A stretch of 64,000 bases of DNA from Mycobacterium ahvazicum (GTDB lineage Bacteria > Actinomycetota > Actinomycetes > Mycobacteriales > Mycobacteriaceae), in NCBI RefSeq assembly GCF_900176255.2, contig NZ_FXEG02000006.1:62001-126000 (forward strand). The letters are read 5' to 3'. Shown piece after piece: positions 51,987-59,905 of this stretch. The notes under the pieces were generated by a model, which was not told where the DNA came from, did not search any database, and worked only from the letters and a program-made list of their open reading frames with translations. The translations under genes and the position numbers were made by a program. Positions within the stretch are counted from its first letter, which is position 1. The number at the start of each line of letters is the position of its first letter.

Positions 51987-53209
51987 TAGAGGAAGTAACG
52001 GCGCCGGATGCCGTGGAATCGCTCCCACATTGCGGCGCTGCGCTGCGCGGCGCCCACGGTCGCGGTGTCCGGCGGGAGCACCCGCGCGATGTCGTGGTGT
52101 TTGACGACTTTGGTCTCCAGCGCGGCGGGTTCGCCCTCGAGCATGTGGCGATAGGTCAGGTTCCCGCGCTCGAAGCCCTGGGTGTCCAGCCAGTTGTGGA
52201 CATTCGGATCACGATGCGCCATGACCAGGCGGATGCGCCCGTCGCCGTCGGTTGTGGTGCGGCTCGGGGTGTAACTCACCGGGCGGTAGAGGTAGTCCAT
52301 GCTGTTGAAGAAGACACCCATGTTGGTGAACATCCACAGTCCGTCGTGGGCGTCGAATTCGATGATCAGCGCCTCGTCGGGCGCGAGCTCCCAGTACATG
52401 TTGGCGGCGGCGCGGCCACGCCTGCTGTCCGCTTCAGGTGTGCCGGCTTTGGAGAGGGTGGGAAACGCATTGGGATGCTCGGCGTCGACGCCGCCGTAGG
52501 TGAACGGGAACTCGGGCCAGTCCGACATCAGGCCGGTGACGAAATCACCGGCCCATTCCATCGCCTCGATCATGGCCTGTGGGCTGGGCAGCGGTTTGGG
52601 GTCGGCCATGTCGACCCGTTCGATCCGCAGCCGCGCGGGCAGCTCATCCCAGGCGTCGAATCCCTGGCGGATGAACAGCTTTCGCGATTGCCCAGTGGTG
52701 GGTAGCCAGTTGGGGCCGCGCTCGGGCCCACCGATGTAGATCTCGAATTCACCGTTGTGGCCGACATTGAGTTGACGACCGAACAGGTTGGTCTCGGGCG
52801 CGTCACCGAACGGCTCGTGCAGCACGCCTGGCCCGGCGACTCGCTCGCCCTGCACGGTGACGTTGAAAAATGGTGCGGTTCCCCGGTTTCCGTGTAAGCG
52901 GTAGGTCGAGTGCCCGTTGATCCACACCTGCTGGTAGATGAAATCGGCACAGTCGCCCCCGAGCTTGCGGGTTGGACTACAGAACGTGTGCAGCACCGGG
53001 TAGCCGGTGTCGCGGGTCTCGAGCGACAGATCGAAGGCCTGGCCCAGGTTCTGCGTCAGGAAGCGGAACGCATCGACCCGCTGCGCCCCCGACGTGGCGT
53101 TGGCGTCTTTGAAGACCTGGTCGCCTGCCCGCGCCAGCTGCGTGCAGAACTCGACCCACGCCGAGCGCAGCGCCGCATCGTCCACACCGTCGCCGAAAGC
53201 CATTGTCAC
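51986..53209 (-). CDS. DUF1214-type protein
   Basis: 407 residues from GTG 53209, overlapping the previous stop (GTGA); ATG 53203 is an alternative. Helical N-terminus (WVEFCTQLARAGDQVFKDAN, FRFLTQNLGQAFDLSLETRD), then a beta-rich part with DFIYQQVWINGHSTYRLHGN, FNVTVQG and NWLPTTG, similar to DUF1254/1214 proteins. In mycobacteria such genes recur beside sulfotransferases. No signal peptide. Function unknown. Confidence 0.75.
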   Translation of the reverse strand: MTMAFGDGVDDAALRSAWVEFCTQLARAGDQVFKDANATSGAQRVDAFRFLTQNLGQAFDLSLETRDTGYPVLHTFCSPTRKLGGDCADFIYQQVWINGHSTYRLHGNRGTAPFFNVTVQGERVAGPGVLHEPFGDAPETNLFGRQLNVGHNGEFEIYIGGPERGPNWLPTTGQSRKLFIRQGFDAWDELPARLRIERVDMADPKPLPSPQAMIEAMEWAGDFVTGLMSDWPEFPFTYGGVDAEHPNAFPTLSKAGTPEADSRRGRAAANMYWELAPDEALIIEFDAHDGLWMFTNMGVFFNSMDYLYRPVSYTPSRTTTDGDGRIRLVMAHRDPNVHNWLDTQGFERGNLTYRHMLEGEPAALETKVVKHHDIARVLPPDTATVGAAQRSAAMWERFHGIRRRYFL

Positions 53210-54018
53210 GCAGTCACTCTGTTTAACATCGCCCCGACGACAGCGCAGGCGCGGCGGGCGGATTCGAGGCGGCCCTCCTGCTCGATTCGCGGTCCGATCA
53301 GTTCCAGGTCGAACCCGTGTGAGTACCCGTTCGCCAGCGCGTTGGCGACGAAACCTTCGATCGGAATAGCGCCGTCGCCGGGGACCGCCCGGCCCGGCAG
53401 CGCACGATCGCCGAGCACGTAGTCGCTGAGCTGGATGAGCTCGGTTCGCGGCAGGGCGCGCTGCACCATGGCGTCGAAATCGCCCTCCGCCCAGCAGTGA
53501 AACACGTCGATGCAGACTCCCAGCCCACTCATCTCGGCCAGCGTAACGGTGTCGCGCAGGGTATGGGCCAGATGCAAGTCGGCATACAGGCTGGAGGCGT
53601 TCTCGACGGCCAACGCCACACCGGCCTGCTGTGCGTGCGCGACGCAGGGGGCGATCATCATGCGGAACCGGTCGGCGGCCCGGTTCCACGTGAGGGTGTC
53701 CCGGCCCCCGGTCAGCAGGTAGATCATTCGCGCGCCGACGCCGGCTGCGGCGTCGATCACCGGCGCCAGCGCGTCCTGTGCGGTCCGCGGATCGGACGTC
53801 AAGCGGCCGCCGGCGAACAGATGATAGACCGCCTCGACGGTATAATTGTTGCGCTGCAGCAGCGTTGGGAATTCCGGGTCGAGTAGTTGGCTATCCAGGA
53901 CGCTCAGCCGGGATACCCCCAACTCGGCCCAATGGGTCGCCAGCTCGGCCAGGTCAGCACCGTAGAACGTCACATTGTGTACGGACAGGCGTGGGTGGGC
54001 CGGCATCGCGTCAGCCAC
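53206..54018 (-). CDS. Sugar phosphate isomerase/epimerase-like TIM-barrel protein
   Basis: 270 residues from GTG 54018, or 266 from ATG 54006. AP_endonuc_2/xylose isomerase-like barrel: LAVENASSLYADLHLAHTLR, GLGVCIDVFHCWAEGD and ELIQLSDYVLGDR give the metal ligands (Glu, Asp, His, Asp), and HGFDLELIGPRIE closes the barrel. Likely an isomerase or epimerase with unknown substrate. Overlaps both neighbours, so tightly coupled. Confidence 0.85.
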   Translation of the reverse strand: MADAMPAHPRLSVHNVTFYGADLAELATHWAELGVSRLSVLDSQLLDPEFPTLLQRNNYTVEAVYHLFAGGRLTSDPRTAQDALAPVIDAAAGVGARMIYLLTGGRDTLTWNRAADRFRMMIAPCVAHAQQAGVALAVENASSLYADLHLAHTLRDTVTLAEMSGLGVCIDVFHCWAEGDFDAMVQRALPRTELIQLSDYVLGDRALPGRAVPGDGAIPIEGFVANALANGYSHGFDLELIGPRIEQEGRLESARRACAVVGAMLNRVTA

Positions 54019-55180
54019 GATTCTCGATCTCGACGCCGAATCGCTCACGGAATGGCCGGAATTCCGCATGCAGCGCATCGAGGTCTTCGCCGATGTCGAT
54101 CAACAGCGTCGTGGAGTAGTGGAACTTGCCGTAGCGGTCGCCGCGATTGTTGGCCAGGTAGTCGCGCATCGCCGACTCGGCTTCCGGTGTGACCCGGCGC
54201 CCGGCGAACGCGTAGTAACGCCGCACCGCCGCCACCTGATCGGCGATGAAGTCGGTGTAGCGGACGTGCAGGATGCGCGGATCGTCCACCATCGGATTGG
54301 TCATCGTGTTGGCGACGCCGGCGCGGGTCAACTCCAGATGCATCTTGGCCAGGGCGTGCAGGTCGACCGGACCGACCATCCCTTCGGCGATGTCGGCCAT
54401 CATCATGGTGCGCGACGCCGCGACCTGCACCGGGTCGCGGTGCAGCCAGACCAGGGTCGCGTCGGGGTACGCCTCGAACATCTCCTTGAGCCGGAACCCG
54501 TGAAAGCCCTTAAGCACCCAGTACTTTCGCGGACGGTTGTATTGCAGCTGTTGCAGCATCGCCTTGTGCAGCCGGTACTGCGCGCTCGCATCGGTGGCCA
54601 GGCCGCCGACCAGTGACTGCATCGGCACCCGCCACCACGCCGTCGGGGTCATGACCCGGAAGTCGAAGGCCCAGGTGCGTTCGTCCTCGGGCAGGCCGTC
54701 GCCCAGCATGTCGTTGTATGGGTGGCTGTGTAACCACTTGGGCATCTTCGCGTTGATCTCGCGCCAGTCGGCGTCGGCCCGCGCGCGACGCGGTTCGTCG
54801 TCGGCGGCCAGGCCCGGTGGCGGCGACGGGTACATCACCTCCCAGAAGCGCAGCGCCCGCGCGTGCGGATCGACGGACATCAGCGCATGCATCAGCGTTG
54901 TCCCCGAACGTGGTTCGCCGGTCACGAACATCGGCGCCTCGATCGCTTCGTCGCCGATCGGGTAGCGGTTGCGGTCCTCGATGAATTCCAGCCGCGACGT
55001 CAGCAGCCAGTGGCACACCTGCGCGGCCGCGGCGGCGCCCGCGGCGTCCATGCCGAGGCTGTTGAGATGACCGGCGGCCACGGCGAAGCGTTCCGGCAAC
55101 GTCGGGTCGCCGTAGTCGTGCAGTCCGGTCTCGGCCTGCGCGGAACGCAGCAACTCGGCGGCGTCCAGGTGTGCGCTCAC
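54011..55180 (-). CDS. Sulfotransferase family protein
   Basis: 389 residues from GTG 55180, overlapping the stop of the oxidoreductase gene (GTGA, 55177-55180). PAPS 5'-phosphosulfate loop TGEPRSGTTLMHALM, WAFDFRVMTP, YWVLKGFHGFRLKEMFEAYP, and the 3'-phosphate-binding VWLHRDPVQVAASR. A cytosolic sulfotransferase of the Stf type that sulfates a hydroxyl, perhaps on a lipid or sterol. Substrate unknown. Confidence 0.9.
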   Translation of the reverse strand: MSAHLDAAELLRSAQAETGLHDYGDPTLPERFAVAAGHLNSLGMDAAGAAAAAQVCHWLLTSRLEFIEDRNRYPIGDEAIEAPMFVTGEPRSGTTLMHALMSVDPHARALRFWEVMYPSPPPGLAADDEPRRARADADWREINAKMPKWLHSHPYNDMLGDGLPEDERTWAFDFRVMTPTAWWRVPMQSLVGGLATDASAQYRLHKAMLQQLQYNRPRKYWVLKGFHGFRLKEMFEAYPDATLVWLHRDPVQVAASRTMMMADIAEGMVGPVDLHALAKMHLELTRAGVANTMTNPMVDDPRILHVRYTDFIADQVAAVRRYYAFAGRRVTPEAESAMRDYLANNRGDRYGKFHYSTTLLIDIGEDLDALHAEFRPFRERFGVEIENRG

Positions 55181-56304
55181 GACAGATCTCCGCACAGCTG
55201 CATCAGTTCATCCTCTGCGGCAACGACATTCGCGGCCGACGTGGCGGCATACGTCAGGCCGGCCATGGCGCCGTAGTCGAGGATCTTGGGCACCCGCAGT
55301 CCCGCGTCCACATAGGTCTTGATGATCTTCGCGACCTCGCGTGCAGTGCCGTGCGGTACGACGGCGAGCAGCATCTCGGGTTGCGTGTTGTCCAGAAACG
55401 TCAGGATCCGTTCGCGGGTGAGCACCGCGGGATCGATGTCCTGGAAGCCGCGCCAGCTCGGGCCCATCGGGTGTTCGAATCCGAAGCCGCGCAATGTCTC
55501 GGCCGATACCTGTAGCAGGAACGCCTTGACCAGCGGTGCCTGCAGGATCTCGGCGAGAGCGTCTTCGTTCTCGCCGATGAGGCACACCTGCATGAAGCCC
55601 GGCGTGATCGCCATCGGATCGCGGCCGGCGCGCTCGGCGGATCTCCTTACCGCCGAGAGCATCTCGGCGTAATGTTCGGGGGTCCACGCCCCGGCGGGCC
55701 ACCAACCGTCGGCGTGACGGCCGGCGATATCGAGCATGCGCGGGCCGCTCGCGCCGATCCAGATCTGGGGGAACCGTCCTTGATACGGCTCGGTGTCCAA
55801 CCGCGCGTGGTGCAACGTATAGAACCGTCCCGCGAAGTCGACCGGGCCGTCGCTCTCCCAGAGCAGCCGGATGACCGTCAGGGCTTCCTCGAAACGGCCG
55901 ACGGGGCGGGAGAAGTCGAAGCCGTACGGCAACGTGTTCTCGCTCTCGCCACTGCCCAGGCCGAGGATGAAGCGCCCCTTCGAGAGATGGCCGATGGTCA
56001 GCGCGGTCTGGGCGAGCAACGACGGGTGGCGCCGCACGGTGTCGACCACCGCGCTCACCAGCGGGACGCGCTCGGTCAGCACGGCGGCCGCGGCCGCTAC
56101 CGAGAGGCCGTCGAGGTGGCGATGCGGCGACGGCGACGCGGTGGCGAGGTCGGTGAACTCTGGCGTCCAGATTGACTCCGGCCAAAAGCTGACCATGTGA
56201 TCGGGCAGCCAGATCGAGTGGTAACGCCCGCCGTCGAGCTCGGCGAGCCGGGACATGTCCAGGGGCAGGGTCGTACGCAGGAACGCGGCGGGCTGAACTT
56301 TCAT
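55177..56304 (-). CDS. F420-dependent LLM-class oxidoreductase
   Basis: 375 residues. Luciferase-like barrel: GGRYHSIWLPDHMVSFWPES, GHLSKGRFILGLGSGESENT, PQIWIGASGPRMLDIAGRHA, as in mycobacterial F420-dependent methylene-H4MPT reductase-like enzymes. First gene of the leftward operon with sulfotransferase, isomerase, DUF1214 protein and hydrolase. Oxidation or reduction of the sulfotransferase substrate is a plausible role. Not found here in Mtb. Confidence 0.9.
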   Translation of the reverse strand: MKVQPAAFLRTTLPLDMSRLAELDGGRYHSIWLPDHMVSFWPESIWTPEFTDLATASPSPHRHLDGLSVAAAAAVLTERVPLVSAVVDTVRRHPSLLAQTALTIGHLSKGRFILGLGSGESENTLPYGFDFSRPVGRFEEALTVIRLLWESDGPVDFAGRFYTLHHARLDTEPYQGRFPQIWIGASGPRMLDIAGRHADGWWPAGAWTPEHYAEMLSAVRRSAERAGRDPMAITPGFMQVCLIGENEDALAEILQAPLVKAFLLQVSAETLRGFGFEHPMGPSWRGFQDIDPAVLTRERILTFLDNTQPEMLLAVVPHGTAREVAKIIKTYVDAGLRVPKILDYGAMAGLTYAATSAANVVAAEDELMQLCGDLS

Positions 56305-56601
56305 CCGTGACTACGCCTGACTCGTCGGGGGTGCTCCGCGTAATGCTAAGCGACTGCACAGCAAACTGTTCACGGAGTGTGCAATCTCGGCTTCGAGTGT
56401 GCGGCCAGGGCGCGGATATCGGATATTTCAGCGGTGAGCACACACCGAAAACCGCCAGCGCACACTAGGCACAAAAAAGAGTGTGCGGTGAGGTCGCAGT
56501 TTCGTTGTGAGACGCGACCTCACCGCACACCCGATGAGTGAATCGAACTGCCCGGTGCGTTCGATTCCGCAGCGCACCGCAGGGCGGCGCACCAGGTCGA
56601 A
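56305..56601. other. Spacer between ino1 and the five-gene operon
   Basis: 297 bp holding the ino1 terminator and the promoter region of the operon that starts at 56304. Several short GAGTGTGC/GCACAC words recur (near 56375, 56396, 56438, 56459). No gene seen. Confidence 0.5.
56481..56530 (-). terminator. Intrinsic terminator of ino1
   Basis: Perfect 17-bp stem (56481-56497 with 56514-56530), 16-base loop. Reading leftward, the stem is followed by TCTTTTTTGTG (A-run at 56473-56478 on the plus strand). It begins about 72 bases past the ino1 stop. A stem-plus-T-run terminator is uncommon in mycobacteria. Related GTGTGC/GCACAC motifs lie further along at 56375-56470. Confidence 0.85.
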
Positions 56602-57711
56602 CTAGTCGGCGCCGATGATGAACTCTTCGAGCTGGGCCCGCGCGACATCGTCGGGAAGCTGCTTCGGGGGGCTCTTCATCAGATAGGCCGATGCCGGCAC
56701 GACCGGTCCGCCGATGCCACGGTCCTTGGCGATCTTCGCTGCCCGCACCGCGTCGATGATGACGCCGGCCGAGTTCGGCGAGTCCCACACCTCGAGCTTG
56801 TACTCCAGGTTCAGCGGCACATCACCGAACGCACGGCCTTCCAGCCGCACGTAGGCCCACTTGCGGTCGTCGAGCCAGCCGACGTGATCGGACGGGCCGA
56901 TGTGCACGTCCTTGGTCTTGAACTCGCGCTGCAGGTTTGAGGTCACGGCCTGCGTCTTGGAGATCTTCTTGGACTCCAGCCGCTCACGCTCGAGCATGTT
57001 GAGGAAGTCCATGTTGCCGCCGACGTTGAGCTGCATGGTGCGGTCCAACTGCACACCGCGGTCCTCGAACAGCTTGGCCATCACGCGGTGCGTGATCGTC
57101 GCGCCGACCTGGCTCTTGATGTCGTCACCGACGATCGGCACACCGGCGTCGGTGAACTTCTTGGCCCACACCGGGTCGGAGGCGATGAACACCGGCAGCG
57201 CGTTGACGAATGCCACGCCGGCGTCGATCGCACACTGTGCGTAGAACTTGTCGGCCTCCTCGGAGCCCACCGGCAGGTAGGACACCAGGACGTCGACCTT
57301 GGCCTCCTTGAGCACTTGGACCACGTCGACAGCCTCGGCGTCGGACACCTCGATGGTGTCGGCGTAGTACTTACCGATGCCGTCGAGTGTCGGGCCGCGC
57401 TGCACCGTCACATTCGTCGGCGGCACGTCGGCGATCTTGATCGTGTTGTTCTCCGACGCGAAGATCGCCTCCGACAGGTCGAAGCCGACCTTCTTGGCGT
57501 CCACGTCGAACGCGGCCACGAACTTGACGTCGCGGACGTGGTAGCGGCCGAAAGTCACGTGCATCAGACCGGGCACGGTGCTGTTCGGGTCGGCGTCGTA
57601 GTAGTACTGGACGCCCTGAACCAGCGACGACGCGCAGTTACCGACGCCGACGATGGCGACTCGAACCTCCGTCTGCGCTCCCGGCGCCCGGACGGGCTGG
57701 TGCTCACTCAT
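56602..57711 (-). CDS. ino1: Myo-inositol-1-phosphate synthase
   Basis: 369 residues, Rossmann fold with VAIVGVGNCASSLVQGVQYY at the start, VSYLPVGSEEADKFYAQCAI, GDDIKSQVGATITHRVMA and NVGGNMDFLNMLE, the NAD- and substrate-binding regions. It makes inositol-1-phosphate from glucose-6-phosphate for phosphatidylinositol, PIMs and mycothiol. Same place and length class as Mtb Rv0046c. 50 bp after the PadR gene on the same strand. Confidence 0.97.
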   Translation of the reverse strand: MSEHQPVRAPGAQTEVRVAIVGVGNCASSLVQGVQYYYDADPNSTVPGLMHVTFGRYHVRDVKFVAAFDVDAKKVGFDLSEAIFASENNTIKIADVPPTNVTVQRGPTLDGIGKYYADTIEVSDAEAVDVVQVLKEAKVDVLVSYLPVGSEEADKFYAQCAIDAGVAFVNALPVFIASDPVWAKKFTDAGVPIVGDDIKSQVGATITHRVMAKLFEDRGVQLDRTMQLNVGGNMDFLNMLERERLESKKISKTQAVTSNLQREFKTKDVHIGPSDHVGWLDDRKWAYVRLEGRAFGDVPLNLEYKLEVWDSPNSAGVIIDAVRAAKIAKDRGIGGPVVPASAYLMKSPPKQLPDDVARAQLEEFIIGAD

Positions 57712-57761
57712 AGGGCGTTCTCCTTACCTTCACTTACCTATGTCTCGAATGCCGTGGGTTG

Positions 57762-58304
57762 TTATGCCTGCTCGGTGAGCCCGGGTGCCGCGCGCTCGGC
57801 GGCGATGAGCTCGTTGAGCCACTTGACCTCGCGCTCGCTGGACTCGAGCCCGAGTTGGTGGAGCTGACGGGTGTAGCGGTCGAGTGAGTTGCTGGCCCGC
57901 GCAACGGCTTCACGCAGACCCTCCCGGCGTTCCTCGACTTGACGGCGGCGACCTTCGAGGATCCGCATCCGGGCCTCTGCCGGAGTGCGGTTGAAGAAGG
58001 CCAGGTGTACCCCGAAGCCGTCGTCGGTGTAGTTGTGCGGACCGGTGTCGGCCACCAACTCGCCGAAACGCTGCCGACCCTTCTCGGTCAGCTCGTAGAC
58101 CCGACGGGCCCGCCGTACCGGAGTACCGGCCGGCGCCGCGTTCTCGGCGATCAGCCCATCCGCCTGCATGCGCCGTAGCGCCGGATAGAGCGAACCGTAC
58201 GAAAACGCACGAAACGCGCCGAGTAGGCCGGTCAGCCGCTTGCGCAGCTCATAGCCATGCATCGGCGATTCGATCAGGAGCCCAAGGATCGCAAGCTCGA
58301 GCAA
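57762..58304 (-). CDS. PadR-family regulator (Rv0047c homolog)
   Basis: 180 residues from TTG 58304, preceded by GGGAGGTGA; this equals the length of Rv0047c. Longer frames from 58436 lack support. PadR winged helix (about 1-85): LELAILGLLIESPMHGYELR, SYGSLYPALRRMQADGLIAE, YELTEKG. The C-terminal helical part VEERREGLREAVARA and LGLESSEREVKWLNELIA mediates dimerisation. Likely regulates itself and ino1 downstream. Confidence 0.92.
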   Translation of the reverse strand: MLELAILGLLIESPMHGYELRKRLTGLLGAFRAFSYGSLYPALRRMQADGLIAENAAPAGTPVRRARRVYELTEKGRQRFGELVADTGPHNYTDDGFGVHLAFFNRTPAEARMRILEGRRRQVEERREGLREAVARASNSLDRYTRQLHQLGLESSEREVKWLNELIAAERAAPGLTEQA

Positions 58305-58390
58305 TCGAATCACCTCCCTGAAAAGATTTGCATAACTGGTTACGTCCTGCCGACGCGTCGCGTAATAGTATCGCCTCGATATATTTGCCA

Positions 58391-58408
58391 CAACACTACC
58401 GAGTGTTG
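58391..58408. promoter_or_regulatory. Candidate PadR operator
   Basis: CAACACT-ACCG-AGTGTTG, a perfect 7-bp inverted repeat about 87 bases upstream of the PadR start, in the A+T-rich spacer that also contains TAATAGTATCG and CGATATAT. Position fits autoregulation; no binding data. Confidence 0.4.
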
Positions 58409-58503
58409 GCATGCAGTTTGTCCCCCGGACAGGCACGGAAACCGCGGCGTCGGGTGCAAGCGTCTAAGCACGCTCAATGCCGCCAGCGCGCGCCGCGGCC
58501 GAT

Positions 58504-59379
58504 TCAGCTGGAGGGATAGTTAACCCGCTTGACGGTGCCGTCACCAGCGAAATCAATCGAACCGCTGCCGTAGTCGCTGGAGACGTACACCGACAGCGTG
58601 AGCGATCCGGGCGCGGTCGGATCCTTGGCCGGTTCGACGATCAAGTACGTCGACTTGACCTCGGACGGCTTGATGCCCAACGTCTCGGGGGCGCCGCGCA
58701 TGATGCCGACCGCCGTCTTGACGTCGAACTTGGCCAGGTCGGCCGCGACGGCCTTGGCGTCGGTCCTGGGGGATACGGTCGGGTCGTCCCAGCCGCCGCG
58801 GTAGTCGTAGTCCAGCACCCGGCGGTCGTCGGCCGGATCCGGGCGATAGAAGCTGGCATAGGTGGGGTAGACGAGAAGCCGGTAACCGACGGTGTCCCCG
58901 AATTTCTTGCGGGCCTGTTCCAGCAGACCGGTGAGGCCGCCGAGGGATTGCAGTTGTTTGGGTGGGGTCAACACCACGGCCGCGACGCCGTCGGGCTTGG
59001 CGCCCGGGTCGGAGGTGAAGTCCAGCGGTGAGCTGGTGTTCCCGTACAGCCCCCAGCCCAGGCCCATGCCGAACAACACCGACACGACCAATGCGGCGAT
59101 CGCGATGCCGCGCGAGCGGACGGCCGGTGAGGTGGTGGACTTTGCCGCGCGCAGTCGCGCCGGGGTGCTGCCCTGCAGATCCTGCACCAGAAGCTTCAGG
59201 TCGCCGAGTGTCACCGCGTTGGTGGCCTTGCTGACGCGCTCGCGATGTTCCTCGCCGGACAGCTCGCCGTCGGCCAGGGCGTTGTCGAGCACCGTACAGG
59301 TGTCTTGCCGGTCGGTGTCTTTGGCGCGGGTCGCGGTGGTCACTCCGCCGCCGAGTGGTGCGCCCAGCCATTTCGCCAT
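58504..59379 (-). CDS. DUF1707 membrane protein (Rv0048c homolog)
   Basis: 291 residues from ATG 59379 (MAKWLGAPLGGG). DUF1707 SHOCT-like N-terminus (about 15-65: RAKDTDRQDTCTVLDNALAD, GELSGEEHRERV), one transmembrane helix (about 90-112, GIAIAALVVSVLFGMGLGWG), then an extracellular domain ending VYVSSDYGSGSIDF. Matches Mtb Rv0048c. Role unknown, possibly sensing envelope state. Confidence 0.88.
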   Translation of the reverse strand: MAKWLGAPLGGGVTTATRAKDTDRQDTCTVLDNALADGELSGEEHRERVSKATNAVTLGDLKLLVQDLQGSTPARLRAAKSTTSPAVRSRGIAIAALVVSVLFGMGLGWGLYGNTSSPLDFTSDPGAKPDGVAAVVLTPPKQLQSLGGLTGLLEQARKKFGDTVGYRLLVYPTYASFYRPDPADDRRVLDYDYRGGWDDPTVSPRTDAKAVAADLAKFDVKTAVGIMRGAPETLGIKPSEVKSTYLIVEPAKDPTAPGSLTLSVYVSSDYGSGSIDFAGDGTVKRVNYPSS

Positions 59380-59479
59380 GCGGATGATCGTAGAAGTCAC
59401 CTGTTGTTACCGCGGCGCAGCGGTGCCGACAGCCTCGGTTGCGTATCGGCGGTGCCGACGGCGACGTACTCTGGTGAAC

Positions 59480-59905
59480 GTGCGACTGCAGCGACAAGTG
59501 GTGGACTATGCGCTTCGGCGCCGCTCACTGCTGGCCGAGGTGTACTCGGGCCGCACGGGTGTGACCGAGGTCTGCGATGCGAATCCCTATTTGCTGCGCG
59601 CCGCGAAGTTTCACGGCAAGACCAGCCAGGTGATGTGCCCGATCTGCCGGAAGGAACAGCTCACGCTGGTGTCCTGGGTGTTCGGTGATCACCTGGGCGC
59701 GGTGTCGGGTTCGGCCCGCACCGCAGAGGAGCTGGTCTTGCTGGCGATGAAGTTCACGGAGTTCTCGGTTCATGTGGTCGAGGTGTGCCGAACCTGCAGC
59801 TGGAACCACCTAGTCAAGTCGTATGTGCTCGGCGCGGAACGCCCTCCCAAGGGAACCCGCGGTCCGCGGACGGCACGCAACGGCGCCAGCGCGGCCATTG
59901 AATAA
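59480..59905 (+). CDS. DUF5318 protein with Cys pairs (Rv0049 homolog)
   Basis: 141 residues from GTG 59480 giving MRLQRQVVDYALRRRSLLAE as in Mtb; GTG 59474 would add two residues. Two zinc-ribbon-like pairs are visible: CPICRKE and CRTCSW. Basic Arg-rich C-terminus. It just precedes ponA1, whose likely TTG start overlaps its last codons. Function unknown; a metal-binding partner of the cell-wall machinery is possible. Confidence 0.88.
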   Translation: MRLQRQVVDYALRRRSLLAEVYSGRTGVTEVCDANPYLLRAAKFHGKTSQVMCPICRKEQLTLVSWVFGDHLGAVSGSARTAEELVLLAMKFTEFSVHVVEVCRTCSWNHLVKSYVLGAERPPKGTRGPRTARNGASAAIE

